Source: Actinomycetales bacterium UBA1416 (GTDB lineage: Bacteria > Actinomycetota > Actinomycetes > Actinomycetales > Actinomycetaceae). From it: DNA of 38,020 nucleotides. Below, piece after piece: positions 7,138 through 15,944 of the stretch. The translations under genes were made by a program, and so were the position numbers. How positions within the stretch are numbered: position 1 is the stretch's first letter; each line of letters starts with the position of its first letter. The stretch is from assembly GCA_002304945.1 (NCBI GenBank), contig DBPQ01000004.1, forward strand, positions 22,652-60,671, in the 5' to 3' direction. Below the pieces are notes generated by a model that made no database searches, was not told the origin of the DNA, and worked only from the letters and a program-made list of their open reading frames with translations.

Positions 7138-7923
7138 ATGGCTGAGGACATGTCCGGTCGAGAGCCTGACATCGACGCCCGCACGCTGGCGCGCTACACC
7201 AACCTGGCGCGGGTGGGGGCGGTCGCGGAGGCTGAGGACCTGCGGGAGCGCATCGCCGCCGCCGAGGAACGCGGGGATCAGCGGGAGGCGCGCCGCCTGC
7301 GCCGACTCGCCGGGGAGCGGCAGACCCAGTGGGTCTGGCTGATCCTCGCCCTCGTGGTGACGCTGGTCGTGCTGCTCGCCCTCTGGGCGATGCGTGACCG
7401 GACTGGTGGCGACGACGCCGCCTCCGGTGCGGCAACGGCGGACCATCCCACGACTTCCGCGCCGCTGGACGCCTTCCCGGCCGAGCAGGTCGCCGACCCG
7501 GCTGACGTTCTCCCACCCGAGGCCATCTCGTACACCTGTTCCGACGACCACGAGACCGTCGTCACCCAGGTGGAGCTGGATCTCAACCCGGACGCGCGGT
7601 ACCAGTACGCGTACGAGGCCGGTGGCTCGCGCATCGCGATCCTGACCGTCGTCGACAGCGTGGAGTACGACACGATGGCCGAGTCCCTGACCTCTCAGTA
7701 CGAGAAGGACTCGGCGGCGGGTGCGGACGTGGTCGCGCCGAAGGTCCTCGAGGGCGTCGCGGACGGTGCCGTGGTCTACGGGTCGACCGCGATCTTCCGC
7801 AACGGGGACGACGCCGGGATGCTCTGGGCCAACACCCTCGTCGACGCCGGCGGCGAGGCCGCCGTCACCGTCGAGCCGGACGAGCTGGAGACCCTCGCAC
7901 GGATCGCGGCGCCCCGCATGTAG
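7138..7923 (+). CDS. Hypothetical single-pass membrane protein
   Basis: A 261-residue protein. Residues 1-62 are charged and cytosolic and include an RERIAAAEERGDQREARR helix. One transmembrane helix follows at about residues 64-83 (WLILALVVTLVVLLALWAM). An extracytoplasmic domain of about 175 residues starts with a Ser/Thr/Ala-rich stretch and contains a lone Cys in SYTCSDDHE. The topology suggests N-in. A strong GAGGAGGT lies 4 nt before ATG 7138; open sequence further upstream has no comparable site. The extracellular part is rich in Asp/Glu and resembles many actinobacterial cell-surface proteins of unknown role. Confidence 0.75.
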   Translation: MAEDMSGREPDIDARTLARYTNLARVGAVAEAEDLRERIAAAEERGDQREARRLRRLAGERQTQWVWLILALVVTLVVLLALWAMRDRTGGDDAASGAATADHPTTSAPLDAFPAEQVADPADVLPPEAISYTCSDDHETVVTQVELDLNPDARYQYAYEAGGSRIAILTVVDSVEYDTMAESLTSQYEKDSAAGADVVAPKVLEGVADGAVVYGSTAIFRNGDDAGMLWANTLVDAGGEAAVTVEPDELETLARIAAPRM

Positions 7924-7937
7924 GCCCTCTCGCCCGG

Positions 7938-8564
7938 TCAGATCCCGAGGCGCGCGGTGAGACGGGCGACGTCGGAGGCGTCCCCGAGGACCTGCACGTG
8001 CGCCGCTGTCGTGCGGCCGGTGGCCCAGAGCAGCAGCTCGCCGGGCTCGCCCACGACCGTGACCCGCCGGCGCCGCCGGACGGGCAGGATGCGGCCGTCC
8101 GGGGTCTCGAGGTCCACCCCGAACGGGGCGCTCCGGAAGAGGAGCCGCGAGGACCGCTTCACGACGTCCCAGAGCTCGCGCTCGAGCGCCTCGGGCATCT
8201 CCCTGGGCGGCAGCGGGTGAGACCCGGCCCGCCGGACGTCCTCGTGGTGGACGAAGAACTCCAGGGCGTTCGCGCGCGCGTCCACGCCGGGGAGGCGGAA
8301 GGGGGAGAGGCCCCGCGGGCCGCGGCGGAGGTCCGCGACCAGCTCGGCGAACGGCAGCCGCGACCTGGCCGCGGCCATGCGGAGCGCCTCCTGGTGTTCG
8401 CGGGGCATCATGACCGCCGCGACGGCCGGGAACTCGTTCTCCCGGACCCAGAGGTGGGCGGCGAGGTCCGCCGTCGTCCAGTCCCCGCACAGGGTGGGGG
8501 CGCCGGGCCCGACGGCGAGGAGGGTGTCGCAGATCGCCTGCCGTTCGGACCGGGCGAGGTTCAT
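7938..8564 (-). CDS. TIGR03085-family (DinB/mycothiol-isomerase-like) metal-binding protein
   Basis: A 208-residue cytosolic protein with the N-terminal fold of mycothiol-dependent maleylpyruvate isomerases. It has R-x-x-ICDTLLAVGP, CGDWTTADLAAHL (first metal His) and ALEFFVHHEDVRRA (paired His), which together would hold a divalent metal. This is the pattern of the actinobacterial TIGR03085 family, whose function is unknown; thiol transfer with mycothiol is the usual guess. The ATG at 8564 has TACGCT 6 nt upstream and no good Shine-Dalgarno, so it fits leaderless expression. It is divergent from the aldo/keto reductase 48 nt away and ends 14 nt from the convergent 7138 gene. Confidence 0.85.
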   Translation of the reverse strand: MNLARSERQAICDTLLAVGPGAPTLCGDWTTADLAAHLWVRENEFPAVAAVMMPREHQEALRMAAARSRLPFAELVADLRRGPRGLSPFRLPGVDARANALEFFVHHEDVRRAGSHPLPPREMPEALERELWDVVKRSSRLLFRSAPFGVDLETPDGRILPVRRRRRVTVVGEPGELLLWATGRTTAAHVQVLGDASDVARLTARLGI

Positions 8565-8612
8565 CCCACGAGCGTAGTGGCACCGGCGCGCGCCCGGGAG
8601 GATGCTGGAGCG

Positions 8613-9488
8613 ATGGAGACACGACGACTCGGCCGGATCGGGCACGCGAGTTCGGTGCTCATCTTCGGGGGCGCCGCCCTCGGGGAGTGCACCCAGGACG
8701 AGGCGGACGCCTCGGTGCGGGAGGCTCTGGACGCCGGCATCAATCACTTCGACACCGCCGCGGCGTACGGCGGCTCCGAGGACCGCCTCGGACCGTGGAT
8801 GGCGGACATCCGGGACCGGATCTTCCTCGCCTCCAAGGTCACGGAGCGTTCCTACGACGCCGCCTGGGCGTCCATCAACCGGTCGCTCGAGCGCCTCCGG
8901 GTGGACCACCTCGACCTCCTGCAAGTCCACTCCGTCTGCGACCTGCCCACCCTCGATGCCGTCACCGGCGACGACGGCGCGCTCCGCGCCGTCGTCCGCG
9001 CCCGGGACGAGGGGCTCACCACCCACCTGGGCATCACGGGCCACACGCACGCCGCGCCGTCGGTTCACCTGGAGGCGTTGCGGCGCTTCGACTTCGACTC
9101 CGTCCTGACCCCGTGGAACTTCCGGCTCGGCCAGGACCCGGCCTTCCGGGCGGACTTCGAGCAGCTCGTGGCGGAGGTGCAGGCCCGCGACGTCGCGCTG
9201 ATGACCATCAAGGCGGTGGCGCGCCGCAACTGGTACCCGGGGGAGAAGTCCTACGACACGTGGTACCGGCCGTTCGACCGCCAGGAGGAGGTCACCGCGG
9301 CGATCGCCTGGGTGCTCGCCCACCCCGCCATCTCGGGGGTCGCCACCGCCGGGGCGACCTCCCTCCTGCGCCTCGCCATCCGGGCCGAGCGGGACCGCGC
9401 CACCATGACGGAGGCGAGGATCGCGGAGGTCCTCGGCCGGGTGCCCGACTACTCCTCCCCCTTCGACGAGCGCATGCCCGCGATCTGA
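8613..9488 (+). CDS. Aldo/keto reductase
   Basis: A 291-residue NAD(P)H-dependent oxidoreductase of the AKR superfamily (TIM barrel). The tetrad is visible in order: Asp and Tyr in NHFDTAAAYGGSE, Lys in IFLASKV, His in DLLQVHSV. The barrel end is of the type that binds cofactor phosphate less strictly (ISGVATAGATSLLRLAI). It resembles the AKR subgroup with a TIKAVARR-x-W segment, often annotated as a general oxidoreductase; the substrate cannot be predicted. GCTGGAG is just upstream of ATG 8613. It shares a 48-nt divergent gap with the DinB-like gene. Confidence 0.9.
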   Translation: METRRLGRIGHASSVLIFGGAALGECTQDEADASVREALDAGINHFDTAAAYGGSEDRLGPWMADIRDRIFLASKVTERSYDAAWASINRSLERLRVDHLDLLQVHSVCDLPTLDAVTGDDGALRAVVRARDEGLTTHLGITGHTHAAPSVHLEALRRFDFDSVLTPWNFRLGQDPAFRADFEQLVAEVQARDVALMTIKAVARRNWYPGEKSYDTWYRPFDRQEEVTAAIAWVLAHPAISGVATAGATSLLRLAIRAERDRATMTEARIAEVLGRVPDYSSPFDERMPAI

Positions 9489-9553
9489 CGACCGGCTGGG
9501 CGGGCCGCCGGACGAGGGCGGCCGATCCCCGGCCAGGCCCGAGCCGTGTGGGA

Positions 9554-9587
9554 CCCCGACTGGTCCGTGGGGGGCCCCGACTAGACT
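9554..9587 (+). promoter_or_regulatory. Promoter region of the mrp operon with 21-bp-spaced direct repeat
   Basis: TAGACT at 9582-9587 is a plausible -10, giving a leader of about 27 nt before the mrpA ATG. Two copies of CCCCGACT (9554-9561 and 9575-9582) are exactly 21 bp apart, two helical turns, and the second touches the -10. They may bind a regulator on one face of the DNA. No recognisable -35. Confidence 0.4.
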
Positions 9588-9620
9588 GGGGACGTTCCGC
9601 ACCCGACCCGACGGGGCCCG

Positions 9621-12560
9621 ATGGTTCACCTGCTCATCCTGCACGCCCTCGCGGCGTTGCTGGCCCCTGCCCTCGTGGGGACCATGGGACGGCGGGCCTT
9701 CCTCGTGCTGGCCGCGGTCCCGGCGACGGCGGCCGCCTGGGCGATCTCGCACACCGGGGCCGCACTCTCCGACACACCGCCGGCGCAGGTGGTGCCCTGG
9801 ATCGGCGGGCTCGGCCTGAACCTGTCCTTCCGGCTGGACGCCCTGTCCTGGGTGATGACGCTCATCGTGGGCGGGGTGGGCTCCCTGGTGCTCCTGTACA
9901 GCGCCGCCTACTTCTCCGCCCGGGCCACGGCGCTCGGCCGCTTCGCCGCGGTGTTCGTGGCCTTCGCCGGGGCGATGCTCGGCGTCGTCACCACCGACAA
10001 CACGCTCGCGCTGTACCTCTTCTGGGAACTCACCACGATCTTCTCCTACCTGCTGATCGGCCACTACCACGAGCGGCAGGCCTCCCGGCGCGCCGCGAGC
10101 CAGGCCATCATGGTGACCACGCTCGGGGGACTCGCGATGCTCGCCGGCTTCGTCGCCCTGGGGGAGATGGCGTACGGCAGCTACTCGATCTCCCTGCTGG
10201 TCGAACGGGCCGCGGCGGGACTCCTCGGCGGGGGGACGCTCCTCCCCGTGGCGATCGCGCTCGTGCTCGTCGGGGCGCTCTCGAAGTCCGCACTCCTGCC
10301 GTTCCACTTCTGGTTGCCCGCGGCGATGGCCGCGCCCACCCCGGTGAGCGCCTACCTGCACGCCGCGGCCATGGTGAAGGCCGGCGTCTACCTCGTCGCC
10401 CGGTTCGGACCGGGCTTCTCCGGCCACGGGATCTGGCAGTGGCTCGTCCTCGGGTTCGGGCTCGGCACGATGCTCCTCGGGGGGTACCGGGCGTTGCGGC
10501 AGCACGACCTGAAGCTCGTCCTCGCCTTCGGCACGGTCTCCCAGCTCGGAATGATGGTGGCGATGGTCGGCCACGGCTCGCGGGCGGTTGCCCTCGCCGG
10601 GCTCGCCATGGTGGTCTCGCACGCCCTGTTCAAGGCCTCCCTCTTCCTCGTGGTCGGCATCGTCGACTGGTCGGTGGGGACGCGCGACCTCCGCGAGCTG
10701 TCCGGGCTCGCGCGCGCGATGCCGGTGGTGGCGACGACGGCGGCCCTCGCGACGGCGTCGATGATCGGACTGCCGCCGCTCGCCGGGTACGTCGCGAAGG
10801 AGGCCGCCCTCGAGGGCCTTGCGCACGAGGGCGACTGGCTGGTGCTCGCCGTCCTCGCGGTCGGCTCGGTGCTCACGTTCGCCTACGGGCTCCGGTTCTG
10901 GTTCGGGGCCTTCGGGACACGGGCCGGGGTGGCGCAGTCGGTGGCCCGCTACAGCTCCGGCCTCATCGTCCTCTCTCCGGCGGTGCTCGCCCTGGCGGGC
11001 CTCGCCGTCGGCGTCCTCCCCGGCCCCTTCGAGCGGGTCCTCGCCCCCCACGCCGATACCTTCCCGGGCGACGCCGGCCACCTGACCCTGTGGGGTGGGC
11101 TCGGGCTCCCCCTCGCGGTCACGCTCGGGGTGTTCGTCCTCGGGCTGGCGATGTTCCGCGTCCGCGACGTGGTCGAGCGCCTCCAGGACGGCGTCGTGTC
11201 CGTGCCCAGCGCGGACAGCCTCTACCGGCGCAGCCTGCGGGCCCTGGAGAACTCGGCCGCGGACGTCACGGCGATCACCCAGCGCGGTTCCCTCCCGCTC
11301 TACCTCACCATCATCCTCATGGTGATGGTGGGGGCCGCCGGCGGGGCCGCCGTCGTGGAGGGAACGCTCCCGGAGGCCATCCGCGGCGCCGACTGGTGGG
11401 GGCAGGTGGTGATCGCCGCCTTCATCGGGGTCACCTCCATCCTGGCCGCACGATCGCGGCGCCGCCTGAAGGCCGTCCTCCTGGTCGGCGCCTCCGGCTA
11501 CGGCATGGCGCTGCTGTTCTCCGCCCACGGGGCCCCCGACCTGGCCCTGACGCAGGTGATGGTGGAGACCATCACCCTGGTGCTCTTCGTCCTCGTGCTG
11601 CGCCGCCTGCCCACCTACTTCTCGAACCGGCCGCTGACCGGGGACCGGTTCCTGCGGATGGCGATGGGGGCGGCCTCCGGCCTCGCAGTCGGGGCGATGT
11701 CCCTGGTCGCCGTGGGGGGTCGCCGGCGCATCCCGGTCTCCGAGTACCTCCCGGAGGCGACGTACGACTACGGGTACGGCCGCAACATCGTCAACGTCAT
11801 CCTCGTGGACACCCGCGCCTGGGACACGATGGGCGAGATCTCGGTCATCCTCGTCGCTGCCACGGGAGTCGCATCCCTCCTGTTCCTCCGGGACCGCGCC
11901 GGCATCGTCGACTCCGCACGCAACCGTGCCCACGCCGAGACGACCACCCGGGTGTGGGACGACGGGTCGCCCGACCTCACGGCCTCGCTGCGCGAGACCA
12001 CCAGCCAGCCGGGCTGGCTGCGCGCCCCGGGGCGTGGCCGGCACTGGCTCGCCGGCGGTGCCACCCTCGCCCCACGGCGTCGGTCGGTGATCTTCGAGAT
12101 CGGCACGCGGCTGGTCTTCCACTCGATGGTGCTGCTCTCCCTCTACCTGCTGTTCGCCGGGCACAACCAGCCCGGCGGCGGCTTCGCCGGGGGTCTCGTG
12201 GCGGGGACGGCCCTCATCGTCCGCTACCTGGCAGGCGGCCGCTACGAGCTGGGGGCGACCATCCCCCTCCACGCCGGGCACCTCCTCGGCACCGGCCTGG
12301 CCATCGCCACCACCGCGGCCCTCGTCCCGCTGCTCCTCGGCGGCCAGGTGCTCCAGACGGCGGTGTTCGAGCTCACCGTGCCGGTGTGGGGGGACGTCAA
12401 GATCGCGACCGCCCTCATCTTCGACATCGGGGTCTACGTCCTGGTCCTCGGGCTCGTCCTCGACGTCCTGCGCTCGCTGGGCGCCGAGATCGACCGGCAC
12501 GGTGAGATCGAGGGGATGTCCGACGACGAGGTGGACGACTCCGTGGAGGTGGCGCCATGA
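9621..12560 (+). CDS. mrpA: Mrp Na+/H+ antiporter subunit A fused to subunit B
   Basis: A 979-residue membrane protein, the largest subunit of the multisubunit Na+(Li+)/H+ antiporter, related to complex I NuoL. The proton_antipo core spans about residues 120-400 (LFWELTTIFSYLLIGHYHE with the key Glu; FWLPAAMAAPTPVSAYLHAA; MVKAGVYLVARF with the conserved Lys). The NuoJ-like part is at about 590-690 (GAPDLALTQVMVET). From about residue 820 the MrpB domain follows (FEIGTRLVFHSMVLLSLYLL, GHNQPGGGFAGGLVAG). The A-B fusion is normal in actinobacteria. About 20 or more helices in total. The stop overlaps the mrpC ATG (ATGA). Exports Na+ and sustains pH homeostasis. Confidence 0.95.
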   Translation: MVHLLILHALAALLAPALVGTMGRRAFLVLAAVPATAAAWAISHTGAALSDTPPAQVVPWIGGLGLNLSFRLDALSWVMTLIVGGVGSLVLLYSAAYFSARATALGRFAAVFVAFAGAMLGVVTTDNTLALYLFWELTTIFSYLLIGHYHERQASRRAASQAIMVTTLGGLAMLAGFVALGEMAYGSYSISLLVERAAAGLLGGGTLLPVAIALVLVGALSKSALLPFHFWLPAAMAAPTPVSAYLHAAAMVKAGVYLVARFGPGFSGHGIWQWLVLGFGLGTMLLGGYRALRQHDLKLVLAFGTVSQLGMMVAMVGHGSRAVALAGLAMVVSHALFKASLFLVVGIVDWSVGTRDLRELSGLARAMPVVATTAALATASMIGLPPLAGYVAKEAALEGLAHEGDWLVLAVLAVGSVLTFAYGLRFWFGAFGTRAGVAQSVARYSSGLIVLSPAVLALAGLAVGVLPGPFERVLAPHADTFPGDAGHLTLWGGLGLPLAVTLGVFVLGLAMFRVRDVVERLQDGVVSVPSADSLYRRSLRALENSAADVTAITQRGSLPLYLTIILMVMVGAAGGAAVVEGTLPEAIRGADWWGQVVIAAFIGVTSILAARSRRRLKAVLLVGASGYGMALLFSAHGAPDLALTQVMVETITLVLFVLVLRRLPTYFSNRPLTGDRFLRMAMGAASGLAVGAMSLVAVGGRRRIPVSEYLPEATYDYGYGRNIVNVILVDTRAWDTMGEISVILVAATGVASLLFLRDRAGIVDSARNRAHAETTTRVWDDGSPDLTASLRETTSQPGWLRAPGRGRHWLAGGATLAPRRRSVIFEIGTRLVFHSMVLLSLYLLFAGHNQPGGGFAGGLVAGTALIVRYLAGGRYELGATIPLHAGHLLGTGLAIATTAALVPLLLGGQVLQTAVFELTVPVWGDVKIATALIFDIGVYVLVLGLVLDVLRSLGAEIDRHGEIEGMSDDEVDDSVEVAP

Positions 12561-13027
12561 CCTTCGACGTCTCCCCCTCGCTCACGCTCGTGCTGCTCGC
12601 CGCCGTGCTGGTGGGCGTGGGGGTCTACCTCATGCTCGAGCGTTCCCTGTCCCGGATCGTCATCGGGCTGGTCATCGCGTCGAACGGCATCAACGTGCTC
12701 TTCCTCATCGCCGGCGGACGGGCGGGCGACCCGCCGCTCAACGACGGCGACCACTCGACCATGGCCGATCCGCTTCCGCAGGCGATGGTGCTCACCGCCA
12801 TCGTCATCACCCTCGGCATGACCGCCTTCCTCCTCGCGATGGCCTACCGCTCCTGGCAGCTGAACGGCCACGACGAGGTCCAGGACGACCTGGAGGACCG
12901 GCGGGTCGTCCGGCGCGCCGCCCGCGACCTGCTGTCGCGACGTGCCGCCGACGACTCCGGGGCCACCCTGGCCGAGGACGCGCGCGTCACCCGGGACGAG
13001 ACCGCAACGGACGGGGCCGCCCGATGA
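12557..13027 (+). CDS. mrpC: Mrp antiporter subunit C (NuoK-like)
   Basis: A 156-residue protein with three transmembrane helices: residues 8-26, 30-52 and 77-100. The NuoK-like helix 2 is GLVIASNGINVLFLIAGG and helix 3 PLPQAMVLTAIVITLGMTAF contains the typical QAMVLTAIVI motif. The last 55 residues are a charged cytosolic tail (DDLEDRRVVRRAARDLL) that makes it about 40 residues longer than the usual 110-115. It overlaps mrpA and mrpD by 4 nt each (ATGA), so translation is coupled on both sides. Confidence 0.95.
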   Translation: MTFDVSPSLTLVLLAAVLVGVGVYLMLERSLSRIVIGLVIASNGINVLFLIAGGRAGDPPLNDGDHSTMADPLPQAMVLTAIVITLGMTAFLLAMAYRSWQLNGHDEVQDDLEDRRVVRRAARDLLSRRAADDSGATLAEDARVTRDETATDGAAR

Positions 13028-14568
13028 CCTGGCTCGTCCCCCTCCCCGTGGTGATCCCGCTCCTGGCGGCCGGGATCGCCCTCGCGTTCGGCCGGCGGCC
13101 CAACCTGCAGCGCCTCATCGCGACGGCGGCGCTCACCGCCTCCCTCGCGGTCGCCGTCACGCTCATCATCGCCGTCGACGCCGGTCCCATCGTGGTGAAC
13201 GTCGGCGGGTGGGCGGCGCCGGTGGGGATCGCCCTGGTGATCGACCGGCTGTCCGCCCTCATGCTCGCGGTCTCGGTGGCGGTCACGCTCGCCGTCCTCG
13301 TCTACTCGGCTGCCCAGGGCGTGGCGGACAAGGGCGAGGGCGCGCCCGTCTCGGTCTACTACCCGACCTTCCTCGTCCTGAGCGCCGGGGTGTCCAACGC
13401 CTTCATCACCGGGGACCTCTTCAACCTGTACGTGGGGTTCGAGATCCTCCTGGCGGCCTCGTTCGTGCTGATCACGCTGGGTGGCACCCGCGACCGGATC
13501 CGGGCGGGCACGATCTACGTCGTCGTGTCCCTCATGTCCTCCCTCGTCTTCCTCACCGCGCTCGCCCTGATCTACGCGGCCACCGGCACCGTCAACTTCG
13601 CCCAACTCGCCATCCGCCTGCCGGAACTCGACTCCGGCGTGCGGCTCGTGCTGCACCTCATGCTCCTCATCGCCTTCGGCATCAAGGCGGCGGTGTTCCC
13701 GCTCTCGGCGTGGCTGCCGGACTCCTACCCCACCGCTCCCGCACCGGTCACGGCGGTGTTCGCCGGCCTGCTCACCAAGGTGGGCGTGTACGCCCTGATC
13801 CGCACCGAGGTGCTGCTCTTCCCCGGAGGCCGCCTCGACACGGTCCTCCTGGTGGTCGCGCTGGTGACGATGGTGGTGGGCATCCTCGGGGCGGTCGCGC
13901 AGGACGACCTCAAACGGCTCCTCTCCTTCACGCTGATCTCCCACATCGGCTTCATGGTCTGGGGGGTGGCCCTCGCCTCCCAGACCGGGCTGTCCGCCGC
14001 GGTGTTCTACGTGGCCCACCACATCACCGCGCAGACGGCCCTCTTCCTCGTGGCGGGCCTGATGGAGCACATCGGCGGCACGACGTCGCTCACCCGCCTC
14101 GGGTCGCTGGCACGGCTCGCGCCCGGGGTGGCGATCCTGTTCTTCATCGCGGCGATGAACCTCGGCGGGATCCCGCCGCTCACCGGGTTCCTCGGCAAGC
14201 TGGGGCTCCTGCAGGCCTCCGCCGAGGCCGGGACGCCGTTGGCGTGGACACTGGTCGCGGGTGGCCTCGTGACCTCCCTCCTCACCCTCTACGCGATGAC
14301 CAAGGCGTGGAACATGGCGTTCTGGCAGACCGCGGAGCATGAGCCGGAGCCGCGGCCCCTGCCCCGCTCCATGGCGGGGGCGTCGGCAGGACTGGTCGCG
14401 ATGTCGCTCGGTCTCGTGGCCATCGCCGGCCCGCTGGTCGACTACACGGACCGGGCCGCCCGCGACCTGCGCATGCGCACCCCCTACATCCAGGCTGTCC
14501 TCCCCGAGGGGGAGTACCCCGCCGATGTGTACAACGAGGCCTGGGGAGAGCGTGATGGGGAGGGTTAG
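13024..14568 (+). CDS. mrpD: Mrp antiporter subunit D (NuoN/M-like)
   Basis: A 514-residue membrane protein with about 14 helices, related to NuoM/NuoN. Conserved core segments are GDLFNLYVGFEILLAASFVL (Glu in the ion path), AFGIKAAVFPLSAWLPDSYP (Lys), TAPAPVTAVFAGLLTKVGVY (second Lys) and GIPPLTGFLGKLGLL. Together with MrpA it forms the proton- and sodium-translocating modules. It starts within mrpC (ATGA) and runs 14 nt into mrpE. Confidence 0.95.
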   Translation: MTWLVPLPVVIPLLAAGIALAFGRRPNLQRLIATAALTASLAVAVTLIIAVDAGPIVVNVGGWAAPVGIALVIDRLSALMLAVSVAVTLAVLVYSAAQGVADKGEGAPVSVYYPTFLVLSAGVSNAFITGDLFNLYVGFEILLAASFVLITLGGTRDRIRAGTIYVVVSLMSSLVFLTALALIYAATGTVNFAQLAIRLPELDSGVRLVLHLMLLIAFGIKAAVFPLSAWLPDSYPTAPAPVTAVFAGLLTKVGVYALIRTEVLLFPGGRLDTVLLVVALVTMVVGILGAVAQDDLKRLLSFTLISHIGFMVWGVALASQTGLSAAVFYVAHHITAQTALFLVAGLMEHIGGTTSLTRLGSLARLAPGVAILFFIAAMNLGGIPPLTGFLGKLGLLQASAEAGTPLAWTLVAGGLVTSLLTLYAMTKAWNMAFWQTAEHEPEPRPLPRSMAGASAGLVAMSLGLVAIAGPLVDYTDRAARDLRMRTPYIQAVLPEGEYPADVYNEAWGERDGEG

Positions 14569-15151
14569 GGGCCGCTTGCCCTCGGCCGCGATGGTCGTGT
14601 GGCTGACCGCCGTGTGGGTGCTGCTCTGGGGGGACCTCTCGTGGGGCAACGTGGTCAACGGCATCCTGCTCGCGGTCTTCGTGAGCGTGCTCCTTCCCCT
14701 GCCGCACGTCTCGGACCTCGGGGCGTTCCGGCCGTTGGGGGTCGCCGTCCTCGTGGTCCGGTTCCTCTGGGACGCGCTGGCCGGCGCGCTGCAGGTGACG
14801 CGGGTGGCGATACGGCCCGCCCCGCCACGCTCCGCCGTGATCAAGGTGCAGCTGCGCTCGCACTCGGACGTCATCCTCGCCACCACCGCCGGGCTGACCT
14901 CCCTGATCCCCGGATCGGTGGTCGTGGAGGCCCACCGCCTCACCGGGGTGCTCTACCTCCACATCCTCGACCTCCCCCCTGGGGAGACCGAGGAGGCGAT
15001 CGAGTCCGTCCGGAAGGTCGTCCTCGGGCAGGAGGAGCGCCTGCTGCGGGCCATCTCCGCTGACGCGGTTCTCGCCGACGCCGGTTACGTCCCCGGGTGG
15101 CGGGCCGGATCCGGCGAGATCGACGCGCGCTCCCCGGAGGTGCGCCCGTGA
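14555..15151 (+). CDS. mrpE: Mrp antiporter subunit E
   Basis: A 198-residue subunit. Two or three N-terminal helices (about 10-45 and 60-85) carry WVLLWGDLSWGNVVNG, typical of MrpE. The cytosolic ferredoxin-like domain follows, with TTAGLTSLIPGSVVVE and the conserved YLHILDL. The C-terminal tail is about 35 residues longer than in Bacillus. ATG 14555 is preferred over GTG 14552 because GGGGAGAG is 4-5 nt upstream. It overlaps mrpD by 14 nt. MrpE is needed for full activity but does not carry ions. Confidence 0.93.
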   Translation: MGRVRGRLPSAAMVVWLTAVWVLLWGDLSWGNVVNGILLAVFVSVLLPLPHVSDLGAFRPLGVAVLVVRFLWDALAGALQVTRVAIRPAPPRSAVIKVQLRSHSDVILATTAGLTSLIPGSVVVEAHRLTGVLYLHILDLPPGETEEAIESVRKVVLGQEERLLRAISADAVLADAGYVPGWRAGSGEIDARSPEVRP

Positions 15152-15594
15152 ACGCCGTCCACGTCGCCTGCCTCGTGCTGCTGGCGGTCGCCGTCCTCCT
15201 CGTGGTGACCCGGGTGGAGCAGGGCCCGTCCCTGCTCGACCGCGCGCTCTCCGTCGACGTCATCACGGCCGGCCTGATGGGGTTCGTGGCGATCCTCGGG
15301 GCGATGACGGGCCGGAAGGACCTCATCGCCCTCATGGCCGCCCTCGCCCTGGTGGGCTTCATCTCGACCGTCACGATCGCGCGCTTCGCCGGGGCGGACT
15401 CCGAGGAGGAACGCCGTATCCTGACGCGCGAGGAACTCGAGGAACTGCTGGCCTCCCAGGCCCCGCTGGACGACGACGACGCCCCGGTCCACGACGTCGA
15501 CGTCGCCGGCGACGAGGGCGAGGATCCGCCGGTGGGCCAGGAGGGCGAGGTGCCCGCCGACTCGCAGGGCGTGGCCCGGGCGGAGGAGGCGTGA
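15148..15594 (+). CDS. mrpF: Mrp antiporter subunit F
   Basis: A 148-residue subunit. Three helices (about 4-22, 34-54, 60-80) include VEQGPSLLDRALSVDVI, the MrpF hallmark. After residue 85 comes a strongly acidic tail of about 60 residues (repeated D/E with EELLASQAPLDDDDA), absent from the roughly 90-residue proteins of Bacillus. The GTG start overlaps the mrpE stop (GTGA) and has CCGGAGG 7 nt upstream. Confidence 0.93.
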   Translation: MNAVHVACLVLLAVAVLLVVTRVEQGPSLLDRALSVDVITAGLMGFVAILGAMTGRKDLIALMAALALVGFISTVTIARFAGADSEEERRILTREELEELLASQAPLDDDDAPVHDVDVAGDEGEDPPVGQEGEVPADSQGVARAEEA

Positions 15595-15941
15595 TGGAGG
15601 TGCTCGACATCGTCGCCGCGATCTCGTTCATGGCGGGGACCCTGCTCACGCTCGCCGCCGCGATCGCGGCGCGGCGGTTCCCGAACCTGCTCGCCCGGCT
15701 GCACGCCCCGGCGAAACCCCAGGTGGCCGGCCTGGCCTTCATGCTGCTGGGGCTCGCGATCTCGGTCGGCGACCCCACCGTCTCGTGGACGTGCCTGCTG
15801 GTGTTCCTCTTCCAGCTGATCACTGCCCCGATCAGCACCCACCTGGCAGCCCGCGCCGGCTACCGCACCGGGCACGTGGGTGCCGAGGACCTGATCGTCG
15901 ACGAGTACCGCCGGGACATCATCGACTCCCAGCGGGAGTAG
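15594..15941 (+). CDS. mrpG: Mrp antiporter subunit G
   Basis: A 115-residue subunit with three helices (4-26, 40-58, 64-86). The signature FPNLLARLHAPAKPQVAGL and the following LLGLAISVG are as in the MrpG family. ATG 15594 overlaps the mrpF stop by 1 nt (TGATG), with GGAGGAGG just upstream; GTG 15591 is an in-frame alternative. This is the last gene of the operon, and its stop lies 3 nt from the convergent DUF4235 gene with no visible terminator between. Confidence 0.94.
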   Translation: MEVLDIVAAISFMAGTLLTLAAAIAARRFPNLLARLHAPAKPQVAGLAFMLLGLAISVGDPTVSWTCLLVFLFQLITAPISTHLAARAGYRTGHVGAEDLIVDEYRRDIIDSQRE

Positions 15942-15944
15942 CCC

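Noticed and set aside
7938..12500. Very long open frames antisense to or in other frames of the mrp operon, the reductase and the thi genes
   Set aside because: In very GC-rich DNA stops are rare in non-coding frames. These translations are Arg/Pro/His-rich without domains, and the true genes on the other frame have clear family motifs.
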